From JAISGQ01 sp045604945 (lineage in GTDB: Bacteria; Bacillota; Clostridia; Oscillospirales; Acutalibacteraceae), in the NCBI GenBank assembly GCA_045604945.1, contig JAZUPA010000127.1:1-45303 (forward strand): a DNA stretch of 45,303 nt. The letters run 5' to 3'. The notes below the pieces were generated by a model that saw nothing but the letters and a program-made list of their open reading frames with translations, made no database searches and was not told the origin of the DNA. Shown one piece after another: positions 22,364-31,284 of this stretch (position 1 is its first letter; each line of letters starts with the position of its first letter). The translations under genes and the position numbers were made by a program.

Positions 22364-23425
22364 ATGAGCAATTATAAATGTGAGAGCGCAATGCAGGCAG
22401 TAGCCAATATGAGAGCAGGCTGGAATCTTGGAAACACCCTTGATGCCACAACAAAAAGGCGCAGCGGCGAATTGCTTACAAGAGAGAGCAGCATAGAAGA
22501 TTACGAAACCGCATGGGGAAATCCCCTGACCACGAAGGAAATGATTGAAACCGTGGTAAATGCAGGTTTCGATGCTATCCGTGTACCTGTAACATGGGAA
22601 GGTCATTTTGATGAAAATTACAATATTGACAAGGTCTGGATGGACAGAGTGCAGGAAGTGGTTGACTATGTAATCTCCCTTGGCGCATATTGCATAATCA
22701 ACACCCATCATGACGGAGGAACAAATGCATGGATATGCACCTCCCGCGAGGGCTACAACAGGACAGGCGACGGCTTTGCGCGAATCTGGGAGCAGATAGC
22801 AGACCGCTTTGCGGAATACGGAGAGAAGCTGATATTTGAGGCTGTCAACGAACCACTTGACGAGACAGGCAACTGGGGATCAAGAGATCCTGCTCATTAT
22901 GAGGGCGTAATGCTCTATAACCAGCGATTTGTTGATACTGTCAGAAGCCGCGGCGGTTACAATAAGGTAAGAAATCTGACATGCATGCCTTATGCGGGCG
23001 CCCATGGAAATCACCGCATAAACGGCATCAGTATGCCGAAGGACACCGTTGAGGGACATCTGATTCTCCAGGTGCATAACTATGACCCGACAGGCTTCTG
23101 CTGGCTTAAATCCGACAAACCGCCCATGCGCGATACATGGGGGACAGATGAGGACATGGAAGAGCTTTACACATCCATGAAGGACCTTGCAGAGCATGGT
23201 AAGCGCTTTGGAGTACCCGTAATAATCGGTGAGTTTGGCTGTGAGAACAAGGGCAACGACCCGGAGATCGCAAAGTATGCGTACCACTTTGCAAAAAGCG
23301 GAGCTGATCTGGGGATAAAGTGCTTCTGGTGGGATTGCGGACATTTTGCACTGCTTGACCGCGAGAATTGCAAAATGATTCATGAAGACATAGTAAAAGC
23401 TCTGACTGAGTACGATAAGCGATAA
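22364..23425 (+). CDS. Glycoside hydrolase family 5 endo-glycanase, no signal peptide
   Basis: A 353-aa single-domain (beta/alpha)8 retaining glycosidase. Visible are the N-terminal MRAGWNLGNTLDA typical of GH5 cellulase-like enzymes, GFDAIRVPVTWEGH, the general acid/base in FEAVNEPLDE (Glu163), the HNYDP turn, the nucleophile in VIIGEFGCENK (Glu290) and the WWDCG strand end. It most resembles subfamily 2/4 endoglucanases, which cut beta-1,4-glucan or xyloglucan. No signal peptide, CBM or dockerin is present, so it should act inside the cell on imported oligosaccharides. ATG with GAAAGGATG upstream. Own promoter and terminator; the ABC transporter operon starts 388 nt downstream. Confidence 0.9.
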   Translation: MSNYKCESAMQAVANMRAGWNLGNTLDATTKRRSGELLTRESSIEDYETAWGNPLTTKEMIETVVNAGFDAIRVPVTWEGHFDENYNIDKVWMDRVQEVVDYVISLGAYCIINTHHDGGTNAWICTSREGYNRTGDGFARIWEQIADRFAEYGEKLIFEAVNEPLDETGNWGSRDPAHYEGVMLYNQRFVDTVRSRGGYNKVRNLTCMPYAGAHGNHRINGISMPKDTVEGHLILQVHNYDPTGFCWLKSDKPPMRDTWGTDEDMEELYTSMKDLAEHGKRFGVPVIIGEFGCENKGNDPEIAKYAYHFAKSGADLGIKCFWWDCGHFALLDRENCKMIHEDIVKALTEYDKR

Positions 23426-23430
23426 TCGCA

Positions 23431-23464
23431 GAAAACACCTCACAGAATCATGTGAGGTGTTTTC
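23431..23464 (+). terminator. Intrinsic terminator of the GH5 gene
   Basis: Perfect 14-bp stem gaaaacacctcaca/tgtgaggtgttttc with a 6-nt loop. Confidence 0.9.
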
Positions 23465-23704
23465 TACACTTGGCAGCTGCAGTAAAAACAGAAAAAACCG
23501 ACATTATGAAGCTTCTGAGATAAAATATAAAAGAAAAAATACCCATGATTAAATAAAATAGTTGAGAAGTAAAATAAAATTACCATACCCGATATTTTGT
23601 GTCGGTTCTGAATTGTGAAGAATAAATTAACAACATATATAAATTTTGTGTATAAAATTCGTCGATAATTTGTCAAAAGAAAGCTCTGTAACGGCAAAAA
23701 ACGT
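23465..23704. other. AT-rich intergenic stretch upstream of the transporter promoter
   Basis: No gene, RNA fold or repeat that I can support. It is clearly AT-rich with A-runs and could include upstream promoter elements of the strong promoter that follows. Confidence 0.6.
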
Positions 23705-23733
23705 TTGACAAAAGTGCCAAGGCACGTTATAAT
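23705..23733 (+). promoter_or_regulatory. Consensus promoter of the Opp operon with a palindrome in its spacer
   Basis: TTGACA (23705-23710), 17-nt spacer, TATAAT (23728-23733). The spacer holds the inverted repeat gtgcc-aa-ggcac (23714-23725), a likely operator position for a repressor. Confidence 0.85.
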
Positions 23734-23812
23734 ATATCAAAGTTTGTTTGTGCGTTTTGCTGCTTTACCGCGATAAAACACACAAAGAACTAAATTATAA
23801 GGAGGAAAAACA

Positions 23813-26305
23813 ATGAAAAAGATCCTGGCAATGCTTCTTGCAGTAGTTATGCTTTTCTCACTGGTTGCATGTGCAGGCGATAAGCCCGCAGATGACGCAG
23901 TAGTAAGCGATACTGATGCAGTTGCAACAATCGACACCTACACCTACAACACCTACATGGCAGCTCTGGGTACCAACTGGAACCCCCACACCTGGGAGAT
24001 GAACGCTGACGATACTATGCAGAGTTACGTCATGGCTCCTCTTACCGACCTGACCATCCTTGATTCCACCACCGGTGAGTATCAGTGGATCTTCGTGGCA
24101 GCTTCCGACATTAAGGACGTAACTGCTGAGAATCAGGCTGACCTTGAGAAGTACAATTGTAACCTTCCCGCAGGTGTTTCTGTTTCTGACATCACCGAGG
24201 GTTATGTTTACGAAATCTCTCTCCGCGAAGAGATGTGCTGGGAAGATGGCACCCCCATCAACGCTGACACTTACATCTACTCCATGCAGCAGATGCTCGC
24301 TCCCGAGATGAAGAACTACCGCGCAAACAACTACTACAGCGGTGAGTCCGCACTTGCTGGTGCAGCTAACTACTTCTATGCTGGCTCCATCGCAATTCAG
24401 GACAACAGCGTTACCGGCGGCATCTCTTCTCTCGAGGACCTCGTAAAGGGCGATGACGGCGTTTACAAGCTTGCTGACGGCCTCAACGCTTGGATCGCTC
24501 CCAACACCGCTCTTGATTGGCTCGGCGGCAACGCTCTTGCTGATTATGTCGGTGCATACGGCGATGCATACTTTGATGTTGCTGCATACGATTCCCTCAT
24601 CGCTCTTGCTGATGAGAACGGCAACGTTGCAATTACTGATGATTCCTGGGCACTCCTCACCGCTGTTATCAGCAACCCCGCATGGGGCGAGGGTCCCGGC
24701 TACGAGATCATGTACCTGACCTATGAGAAGCAGTACGAAGAGGCTTCCTGGGACAGCGTTGGTATGTACAAGGTTGATGACTATACCTTCCGCTATGTCT
24801 GCGAGACCGCTTACGATTACTACTACTTCCTTACCTCCTGCACATCCAACTGGATCGTTCACGAGGAAATGTATGAGAAGTGCAAGGATACTTCCGGCGC
24901 TCTCGTAACCAGCAACTACAACACCTCCGCTGACACCACCATGTCCTGCGGCGCATACCGCATCGAGTCCCTCCAGGACGAGAAGCAGGTTGTTTTCGTA
25001 CAGAACGAGAACTACTTCGAGTACACCAAGAATGAGGACGGCACCCTCTCTTCTACCACCGAGACCATCGGCTTCAAGGTAGACGGCGAGTATCAGCCCC
25101 AGTACCAGACCACCAAGATCGTTATCGACGTTATGACCGATGACGCTGCAAAGCTTGCATTCCTTTCCGGTAAGCTCGATGACTGGGCACCCGCAGCTGA
25201 CGAAGTTGTTGAGTACACCACTTCTGAGCAGCTCTATCAGGTTGACGAGACCTACACCATGCGTCTCTTCTTCCACACCAACCTTGATTCCCTCAAGGCT
25301 ATGGACGAGGCTGGCAACACCAACTCTGTTGTTCTTTCCAACTACAAGTTCCGTCAGGCTATGTCCCTTGCAATCAACCGTTCTGAGTTCGTAACCGCTA
25401 CCGCTGGTTACAAGGCAGCATACTCCATGCTCAACTCCCTCTACTTCTACGATGTATACGAAGATCCCGCTTCCATCTACCGTAACACCGACGAGGCAAA
25501 GCAGGCTATCGTAAACCTCTATGGCGTTGAGTACGGCGATGGCAAGATCTATGCAACTCTTGACGAGGCATATGCATCCATCAACGGTTACAACCTCACC
25601 GAGGCTAAGGAACTCTTCACCGAGGCTTGCAAGGAGCTCGTTGCTGAGGGTCTCTACACCGAAGGCGAGAACATCGTTATCGAAATGGGCTGGATGGCAG
25701 GCGCTATGGATTCCTCCAACCAGCAGCAGGTAACCCTCCTCAACAAGTATATGAACGAGGCTCTCGAAGGCACCGGTTTCGGCACCATCGAGCTCAAGGC
25801 TCTTGACAACCTCGCAGACCGTTATCAGGATGTTTACAACGGCGTCTACGCAATCGGCTGGGGCGCATGGGGCGGCGCAGCATTCTACCCCTTCACCATG
25901 TTCCAGGTTTACTGCGATGACAGCTATGTAAACTACATCCACGAGGGCGGCTGCTGGGATCCTGCAAACGAAACCCTTACCCTCACCGTTGACGGTGAAG
26001 AAGTTACCATGACCTGGAAGGCATGGTCCAGCTGCATGGCTGGTACCGGCGCTTACGCTGCAGCAAGCAACGAGACTAAGCTCTCCATCCTCTCTCAGAT
26101 TGAGGAGAACTTCCTTAAGCTCTACTACTGCATCCCCGTATGTGCTACCACCATTTGTTCCATGCTCTCCTACAAGACCAGCTACTACACCGAGAACTAC
26201 AGCATCATGTACGGCTTCGGCGGTCTCCGTCTCCAGCAGTTCAACTACACCGATGCTGAGTGGGCAGAGTATGTAGACAGCCAGGGCGGCACCCTCGCAT
26301 ACTAA
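23813..26305 (+). CDS. ABC transporter substrate-binding lipoprotein, SBP family 5 (OppA-like), enlarged
   Basis: An 830-aa lipoprotein: signal MKKILAMLLAVVMLFSLVAC with lipobox LVAC, then a family-5 solute-binding fold. YEISLREEMCWEDGTPINAD matches the OppA/DppA region reading W-x-DG-x-P-hydrophobic-x-A-x-D, and SNYKFRQAMSLAINR is the typical mid-domain motif. Usual family-5 proteins are 520-620 aa, so about 200 residues are extra, including a segment at about 150-310 rich in Tyr, Ala and Asp. Substrates of the family are oligopeptides or, in saccharolytic bacteria, cello- and other oligosaccharides. Codons are strongly C-ending compared with neighbours, suggesting high expression. Perfect AAGGAGG ribosome site. 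Confidence 0.88.
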   Translation: MKKILAMLLAVVMLFSLVACAGDKPADDAVVSDTDAVATIDTYTYNTYMAALGTNWNPHTWEMNADDTMQSYVMAPLTDLTILDSTTGEYQWIFVAASDIKDVTAENQADLEKYNCNLPAGVSVSDITEGYVYEISLREEMCWEDGTPINADTYIYSMQQMLAPEMKNYRANNYYSGESALAGAANYFYAGSIAIQDNSVTGGISSLEDLVKGDDGVYKLADGLNAWIAPNTALDWLGGNALADYVGAYGDAYFDVAAYDSLIALADENGNVAITDDSWALLTAVISNPAWGEGPGYEIMYLTYEKQYEEASWDSVGMYKVDDYTFRYVCETAYDYYYFLTSCTSNWIVHEEMYEKCKDTSGALVTSNYNTSADTTMSCGAYRIESLQDEKQVVFVQNENYFEYTKNEDGTLSSTTETIGFKVDGEYQPQYQTTKIVIDVMTDDAAKLAFLSGKLDDWAPAADEVVEYTTSEQLYQVDETYTMRLFFHTNLDSLKAMDEAGNTNSVVLSNYKFRQAMSLAINRSEFVTATAGYKAAYSMLNSLYFYDVYEDPASIYRNTDEAKQAIVNLYGVEYGDGKIYATLDEAYASINGYNLTEAKELFTEACKELVAEGLYTEGENIVIEMGWMAGAMDSSNQQQVTLLNKYMNEALEGTGFGTIELKALDNLADRYQDVYNGVYAIGWGAWGGAAFYPFTMFQVYCDDSYVNYIHEGGCWDPANETLTLTVDGEEVTMTWKAWSSCMAGTGAYAAASNETKLSILSQIEENFLKLYYCIPVCATTICSMLSYKTSYYTENYSIMYGFGGLRLQQFNYTDAEWAEYVDSQGGTLAY

Positions 26306-26361
26306 TTCTTATTGAATTCAGATTAAGAATAAAGCCATTGGCTTAATTGCGTGAACATGAG

Positions 26362-26387
26362 CCGGGAGGGGCTTATGCCCCTCCCGG
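26362..26387 (+). terminator. GC-rich hairpin between binding protein and permease genes
   Basis: Perfect 11-bp stem ccgggaggggc/gcccctcccgg, 4-nt loop, followed by a mixed T-rich stretch. It probably acts as an attenuator or mRNA 3'-end stabiliser, giving more binding protein than permease. Confidence 0.7.
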
Positions 26388-26573
26388 TTTGGTCAAATTT
26401 TACGCTTCACTTCTTTAAATTCGCAAAATATGGATTGGCGATTTCCAATCCGGCGCAATAATAACAATCGCCTGTTTAGCTGCTGTTTTTCGCTCTGGGC
26501 TGCCGGAGAGAAGACAGTCCGCAGCCAAGAACAGCAGTAGTTCTCAAAATTTTCGAAAAAGGAGTCAACGCAT

Positions 26574-27542
26574 ATGAGAATGTTCAAATATGTCCTCAAA
26601 AGATTGTTTTTGATGATATTTGTGCTTTTCTGCATAGTCACAATCTGCTTCCTGCTTGTGCGTATGCTTCCGCGTACACTGCCCGACGGCAACGCAGCTC
26701 AGCGTGAAATAGTTGAAATCCGCTGGGATGCCCTGGGCTACAACGAACCCCTTCTTGTTCAGTACGGAATATACCTCAAAAATATATTTACCAAGTGGGA
26801 CTTTGGTACCTCATGGAATATCAAGTATATGGAGCCTGTATGGGATCTTTTCTCCGGCAGACTGCTCCCCACAATACTTGTTAACCTGTATTCGCTTATC
26901 TTCTCTATTCCTATTGGTATAGTTCTTGGAATCTATGCCGCTATCAAGAAGAATCGCTGGCAGGATAACCTTATAAGTACAGCTGTTATGGTATTTGTAT
27001 CAGTACCGAGCTATGTATATGCGTTCCTTGTTCAGTATATCTTCTATTTCAAGTTGGACTGGCTGCCCCTGACCGTATATTCCCTTGCAGACGCAGGCGG
27101 AAGCTGGATGACCGGAAAAATGTTCCACTCAATGGTGGCACCGGTTCTTGCACTGTCCTTCGGTACGATCGCAGGTCTTGCACGTTTTACCCGTGCGGAG
27201 CTTACCGAAACACTTACCAGCGATTATATGCTTCTTGCCCGCACAAAGGGTCTGACCAACGGACAGGCTATCTCCCGTCACGCACTGAAGAATGCAATGG
27301 TGCCTATTCTGCCCATGATTCTTTCAATGTTTGTCGGAATCCTCAGCGGTTCACTGGTTATCGAGAAGATTTTCTCAATCCCCGGCATCGGAGGACTTTA
27401 CATTAACTCTATTTTCCAGAGAGACTACGACGTATTTATGATCGACAGTATCTTCTATACCTTTGTCAATCTGCTGGCAGGTATAGTTGTCGATATCAGC
27501 TACGGATTCATTGATCCGAGAATCAGAATGGGGGAAAAGTAA
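26574..27542 (+). CDS. ABC transporter permease, OppB/DppB type
   Basis: A 322-aa inner-membrane permease of the binding-protein-dependent type 1 importer fold, with normal length. The N-terminal helix (LKRLFLMIFVLFCIVTICFL) and FLLVRMLPRTLPDGN are typical of OppB. The membrane segments include YSLIFSIPIGIVLGIYAAIK, and the EAA loop is visible (LARFTRAELTETLTSDYMLL and ARTKGLTNG...HALKNAMVPIL), which contacts the ATPases. ATG start with AAAGGAG 8 nt upstream. It begins 268 nt after the binding-protein gene, and only 1 nt separates its stop from the next permease ATG, so translation is coupled. Confidence 0.93.
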   Translation: MRMFKYVLKRLFLMIFVLFCIVTICFLLVRMLPRTLPDGNAAQREIVEIRWDALGYNEPLLVQYGIYLKNIFTKWDFGTSWNIKYMEPVWDLFSGRLLPTILVNLYSLIFSIPIGIVLGIYAAIKKNRWQDNLISTAVMVFVSVPSYVYAFLVQYIFYFKLDWLPLTVYSLADAGGSWMTGKMFHSMVAPVLALSFGTIAGLARFTRAELTETLTSDYMLLARTKGLTNGQAISRHALKNAMVPILPMILSMFVGILSGSLVIEKIFSIPGIGGLYINSIFQRDYDVFMIDSIFYTFVNLLAGIVVDISYGFIDPRIRMGEK

Positions 27543-27543
27543 T

Positions 27544-29124
27544 ATGGCTGAAAATTATAATATCCCCAAAGTATCGAAAGAGCAGTTTGAATTTGTCAAT
27601 CAGGGCGAAAGAATTTCTGATAAGAAGTTTGAAAACAAGCCCGTTGGCTATTTCAAGGATGCATGGAAGCGTTTCTGCAAGAGTAAGGCTGCAGTTGTCG
27701 GTCTGATTATCATTATAATCATCTTCCTTTTCTCAATCCTTGCACCTCTCTTTATTACTACCCATGACAATTCCTTCATGGTAACTCAGTATCAGAGAAA
27801 GCCTGCCCGTGTTGTATGGCTTCGCGATAACTTCGGTATTTTGGACGGCGGCGTAAACCGCGAAAATATCACCGAAGCAGAGCTTATAAGACTTACCGCT
27901 ATCGGTGCAGGTGCAGCTCAGCTTGATGAGCCTGTAACCGTAAAAGAGGCTTTGACAAACTACTATCAGCCTGTGCTTAAGCAGAGCGAGCCTACAGTTA
28001 CTCTCGATGCAAGAAAGAAGGAAATCAACACTTACGATGTCCGCGTGGACGCATATCTCGAAGTTGGCTTCCTCTATATGTTCATCGAACAGCCTGAGTA
28101 TCAGAGAATTCTTGATTTTGAGGCAGAAAGCGGACTCAAGGTTCTCTATCCTCTCGTTGAGGATAACGAATGGAACCCTGAAGCAACAAACGCAAACAAC
28201 TGGTACAAGGCAAAGAAGGTCGGTTATCCTGTAAGCATCAATGCTTCCGGCAGAGCCATGAACATTGATTACAGCGAAGATATGGTCTTCGAGGATAACT
28301 ACAAGAGAAATGAAGACGGCTCCCTCAAGTACTTTGAGTACAGCGGCGGCGGTACAGCTGAGACTGCACAGTATAAGATCCGTGTTCTTTACTACAACTA
28401 TTATCAGTACAAGTACGGCTTTGAGCCTGACTATATCATGGGTACCGAGTCCCAGGGTTACGATATGGCTCTGCGTGTAGCAGACGGAATACAGCTTTCA
28501 TTCTTTATTGCGGTTTTCGTATGCGTGCTTAACTTTGTTCTCGGCGCACTTTACGGTGCTGTTGAAGGCTACTACGGCGGCGCAGTTGACCTTATCCTTG
28601 AGCGTATTTCCGATATCCTCAACGGTATTCCCTTCATTGTTGTTGCAACCCTCTTCCAGATACATCTGGCAGCAAAGGTGGGCGCATTGCCGAGCTTGCT
28701 GTTCGCTTTCGTTGTAACAGGATGGATCGGCACAGCATACAGAGTCCGTACCCAGTTCTACCGCTTCAAGAACCAGGAATATGTCATGGCTGCACGCACC
28801 CTTGGCGCCCGCGATAAGCGTATTATCTGGAAGCATATTTTCCCGAACACCCTTGGCACTATCATCACTTCATCTGCACTTGCAATCCCCGGAACAATCA
28901 TGTCCGAAAGTATGCTGTCATACCTCGGTATTGTTAACCTGGGCGGCGCAAGCGGAACATCCCTCGGAACCCTGCTTTCCGATGCAGAGAGCCGCTGGAT
29001 TCAGTTCCCCCATCTTATGCTCTATCCCGCAATCATCATTTCACTTCTGATGATAAGCTTTAACCTGTTCGGCAATGGTCTGCGTGATGCATTCAACCCC
29101 GCACTGCGCGGCGTGGAGGAATAA
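27544..29124 (+). CDS. ABC transporter permease, OppC/DppC type, with large extracytoplasmic insertion
   Basis: The ATG at 27544, 1 nt after the OppB-like stop, follows a GGGGAAAAG ribosome site. The product is 526 aa against about 300 for OppC. The conserved N-terminus (FKDAWKRFCKSKAAVVGL and helix 1) is normal. Then about 235 residues (about 78-312), charged and Tyr-rich, separate helix 1 from helix 2 (IQLSFFIAVFVCVLNFVLGA). In the OppC fold this loop faces outward, so the insertion should form an extra extracytoplasmic domain near the binding protein. The EAA loop (ARTLGARDKRIIWKHIFPNT) and C-terminal helices are intact. Confidence 0.9.
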   Translation: MAENYNIPKVSKEQFEFVNQGERISDKKFENKPVGYFKDAWKRFCKSKAAVVGLIIIIIIFLFSILAPLFITTHDNSFMVTQYQRKPARVVWLRDNFGILDGGVNRENITEAELIRLTAIGAGAAQLDEPVTVKEALTNYYQPVLKQSEPTVTLDARKKEINTYDVRVDAYLEVGFLYMFIEQPEYQRILDFEAESGLKVLYPLVEDNEWNPEATNANNWYKAKKVGYPVSINASGRAMNIDYSEDMVFEDNYKRNEDGSLKYFEYSGGGTAETAQYKIRVLYYNYYQYKYGFEPDYIMGTESQGYDMALRVADGIQLSFFIAVFVCVLNFVLGALYGAVEGYYGGAVDLILERISDILNGIPFIVVATLFQIHLAAKVGALPSLLFAFVVTGWIGTAYRVRTQFYRFKNQEYVMAARTLGARDKRIIWKHIFPNTLGTIITSSALAIPGTIMSESMLSYLGIVNLGGASGTSLGTLLSDAESRWIQFPHLMLYPAIIISLLMISFNLFGNGLRDAFNPALRGVEE

Positions 29125-29127
29125 ACT

Positions 29128-31284
29128 ATGGATAAGATTTTAGAAGTAAAAGATTTAAAAATCTCATTTCGTACCTCCAACGGTACAGTAAAAGCAGTAA
29201 GAGATATCTCCTTCGACCTTGAAAAGGGCAAGACTCTCGCAATCGTCGGTGAGTCCGGTTCCGGTAAGTCGGTTACCTCCAAGGCTATTCTCGGAATCCT
29301 TGCAGGTAACTCCATAGTCGAGAGAGGCGAAATTATCTATGATGGCCGCGATCTTCTGAAGGTTGATGAGGAAGAGATGTGTACTATCAGAGGTGACAAG
29401 ATCTCCATGATCTTCCAGGATCCTCTTTCATCTCTCAACCCGATCGTAAAAATCGGCAAACAGATAACCGAAGCTATGCTGCTGAAGAACAAAACCAGCC
29501 GCAAGCAGGCAAGAAAAGAATTCAATGCAATGCTCAAGACCCTCAAGACTGAGATGATTGAAGCAACAGGCGAACCTGAAAAGGTCGAAGAAATGTGCGA
29601 TACCTTTGACAAGTTCTGCATCGAGGCTAACAAGCTTGAGCTTAACTACAACTCTGCACTTTCCGCTGCAAGCGAGCTCATCGAATCCATTGAGGATGTT
29701 ACATTCCGTCTGAGCAAGAATCAGAAGATGGATGTAAAGTCTGTTGTCCGCGGTTTTGCAAACGGCATAAAGAACCTCGGCGACAAGTATCTTACCAATG
29801 CATTTGAAGCTGAGATTTCCAGACAGTCTGATGCTCTCAGAAGAGAAGCTGCCCGCTATAAGAGCAGCAAGGGCGGTCTTACCGCAAGTCTTGAAGCCGC
29901 TCTCAATGAGACAAAGGCACTGCTTGAGGCTATCACCGCACAGACCCGTCCTGAGTTCTTCAGAATAGGTTATTACATCATGAATAACCCCACTGCAAAG
30001 CTTTACGAGATGCCCACCGATGAACTCAATAAAATGTGTCTCGGATACCTTGACGATAAATTTATGATTGAGTTTATCGCAATGGTTGAAAAGGGCGTTG
30101 AGAACTCCTTCAACAGAACTCTTGGGAAGAAGAAGGAAGTTGTTGCCGAGCTTGGCAAGGCAGAGCGCTACTTTGCAGGTAAGTTTGAGAAGAACGCATC
30201 ACTTAAATATGCAGGTGAGCTTTCCGACAAGGTAGAAGAAAGCATCGACCGTCTCGAAGTAACAAAGGACAGCGTTGCATACACCTTCCGCAGCAGCCTT
30301 GTTGCAGGACTCAACAAGTATTTCCACTATAAGGCAAGCAACCCCAGAGAGGAAGCTCGCTTTGCAAGACAGACAAAACGAAGAGAAGCTCTTATCAGAC
30401 GCGGTAAGAACGTTGACTGGAAGGTAATTCCCAAGAACGTTATTCCCATCGATGAGATTCAGGCTGATATTGTAAAGAATATCCAGCTCCTCGATACACG
30501 TTACAAGAAGTTCATTGCTTCTGCAGAGGAAGTTGATTTCCACGCCAGAGCAATCGAGATAATCGACAGCTTCAAGGAAAAGGCTTCAAAGGTTGTTTAC
30601 AAGGTAACCCGCTCCATGGCAAAGGCAAGAGCTATCAAGCTCATGGAAGAGGTAGGTATTGCTGAGCCCCGTATGCGCTACTATCAGTATCCCTTTGAGT
30701 TCTCCGGCGGCATGCGTCAGCGTATTGTTATCGCAATTGCACTTTCCGCAGACCCCGAGATCCTCATCTGCGACGAGCCTACAACCGCACTTGACGTTAC
30801 CATCCAGGCTCAGATTCTTGAGCTTATCAACAACCTCAAGAAGGAAAGAAATCTTTCCGTTATCTTCATCACCCATGACCTTGGCGTCGTTGCAAATATG
30901 GCAGACGATATCGCTGTTATGTATGCAGGTAAAATCGTTGTGCAGGGTACGGCAGAGGATATCTTCTACGATCCCCGCCATCCGTACACCTGGGCTCTGC
31001 TTTCCTCCATGCCTGACCTTGACACCAAGGAAAAGCTGGATGCAATCCCCGGTACACCTCCCAACATGATCTATCCCCCCGTTGGCGATGCATTTGCAGA
31101 CAGAAACAAGTACGCCATGAAGATAGACTTTGAGCAGCAGCCTCCCATGTTTGAGGTTTCTGAAACTCATAAGGCTGCTACCTGGCTGCTCCATCCCGAT
31201 GCACCTGAGGTAGAAATACCCAAGACAATCACAGATAGAATTGCAAGAATGAAAGAGAAGGCAGGAGGTGCCGATAATGTCTAA
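29128..31284 (+). CDS. ABC transporter ATPase, OppD type, with about 360-residue insertion
   Basis: A 718-aa cytoplasmic ATPase against about 330 for OppD. Walker A GESGSGKSV (Gly41-Ser48), Q-loop Gln97 in MIFQDPLSSLNP, signature FSGGMRQR (from 525), Walker B ILICDEPTTALD (Asp549, Glu550), D-loop and the H-loop FITHDLGVV are all intact. Between the Q-loop and signature lie about 428 residues instead of about 65-70. The extra part (about 112-495) is mostly charged helix-like sequence. The C-terminus keeps the oligopeptide ATPase extension (PRHPYTWALLSSMP, IPGTPPNMIYPP), but without the usual Cys cluster expected for an iron-sulfur site. Three nt separate it from the upstream permease gene. Confidence 0.92.
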   Translation: MDKILEVKDLKISFRTSNGTVKAVRDISFDLEKGKTLAIVGESGSGKSVTSKAILGILAGNSIVERGEIIYDGRDLLKVDEEEMCTIRGDKISMIFQDPLSSLNPIVKIGKQITEAMLLKNKTSRKQARKEFNAMLKTLKTEMIEATGEPEKVEEMCDTFDKFCIEANKLELNYNSALSAASELIESIEDVTFRLSKNQKMDVKSVVRGFANGIKNLGDKYLTNAFEAEISRQSDALRREAARYKSSKGGLTASLEAALNETKALLEAITAQTRPEFFRIGYYIMNNPTAKLYEMPTDELNKMCLGYLDDKFMIEFIAMVEKGVENSFNRTLGKKKEVVAELGKAERYFAGKFEKNASLKYAGELSDKVEESIDRLEVTKDSVAYTFRSSLVAGLNKYFHYKASNPREEARFARQTKRREALIRRGKNVDWKVIPKNVIPIDEIQADIVKNIQLLDTRYKKFIASAEEVDFHARAIEIIDSFKEKASKVVYKVTRSMAKARAIKLMEEVGIAEPRMRYYQYPFEFSGGMRQRIVIAIALSADPEILICDEPTTALDVTIQAQILELINNLKKERNLSVIFITHDLGVVANMADDIAVMYAGKIVVQGTAEDIFYDPRHPYTWALLSSMPDLDTKEKLDAIPGTPPNMIYPPVGDAFADRNKYAMKIDFEQQPPMFEVSETHKAATWLLHPDAPEVEIPKTITDRIARMKEKAGGADNV

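Noticed and set aside
23858..25942. 694-codon minus-strand open frame opposite the binding-protein gene
   Set aside because: Its openness comes from strong C-ending codon bias of the plus-strand gene, which has a ribosome site, promoter, lipobox and clear family motifs.
31000..31284. Iron-sulfur Cys cluster in the OppD-type C-terminus
   Set aside because: The expected group of cysteines is not present in the last 100 residues.
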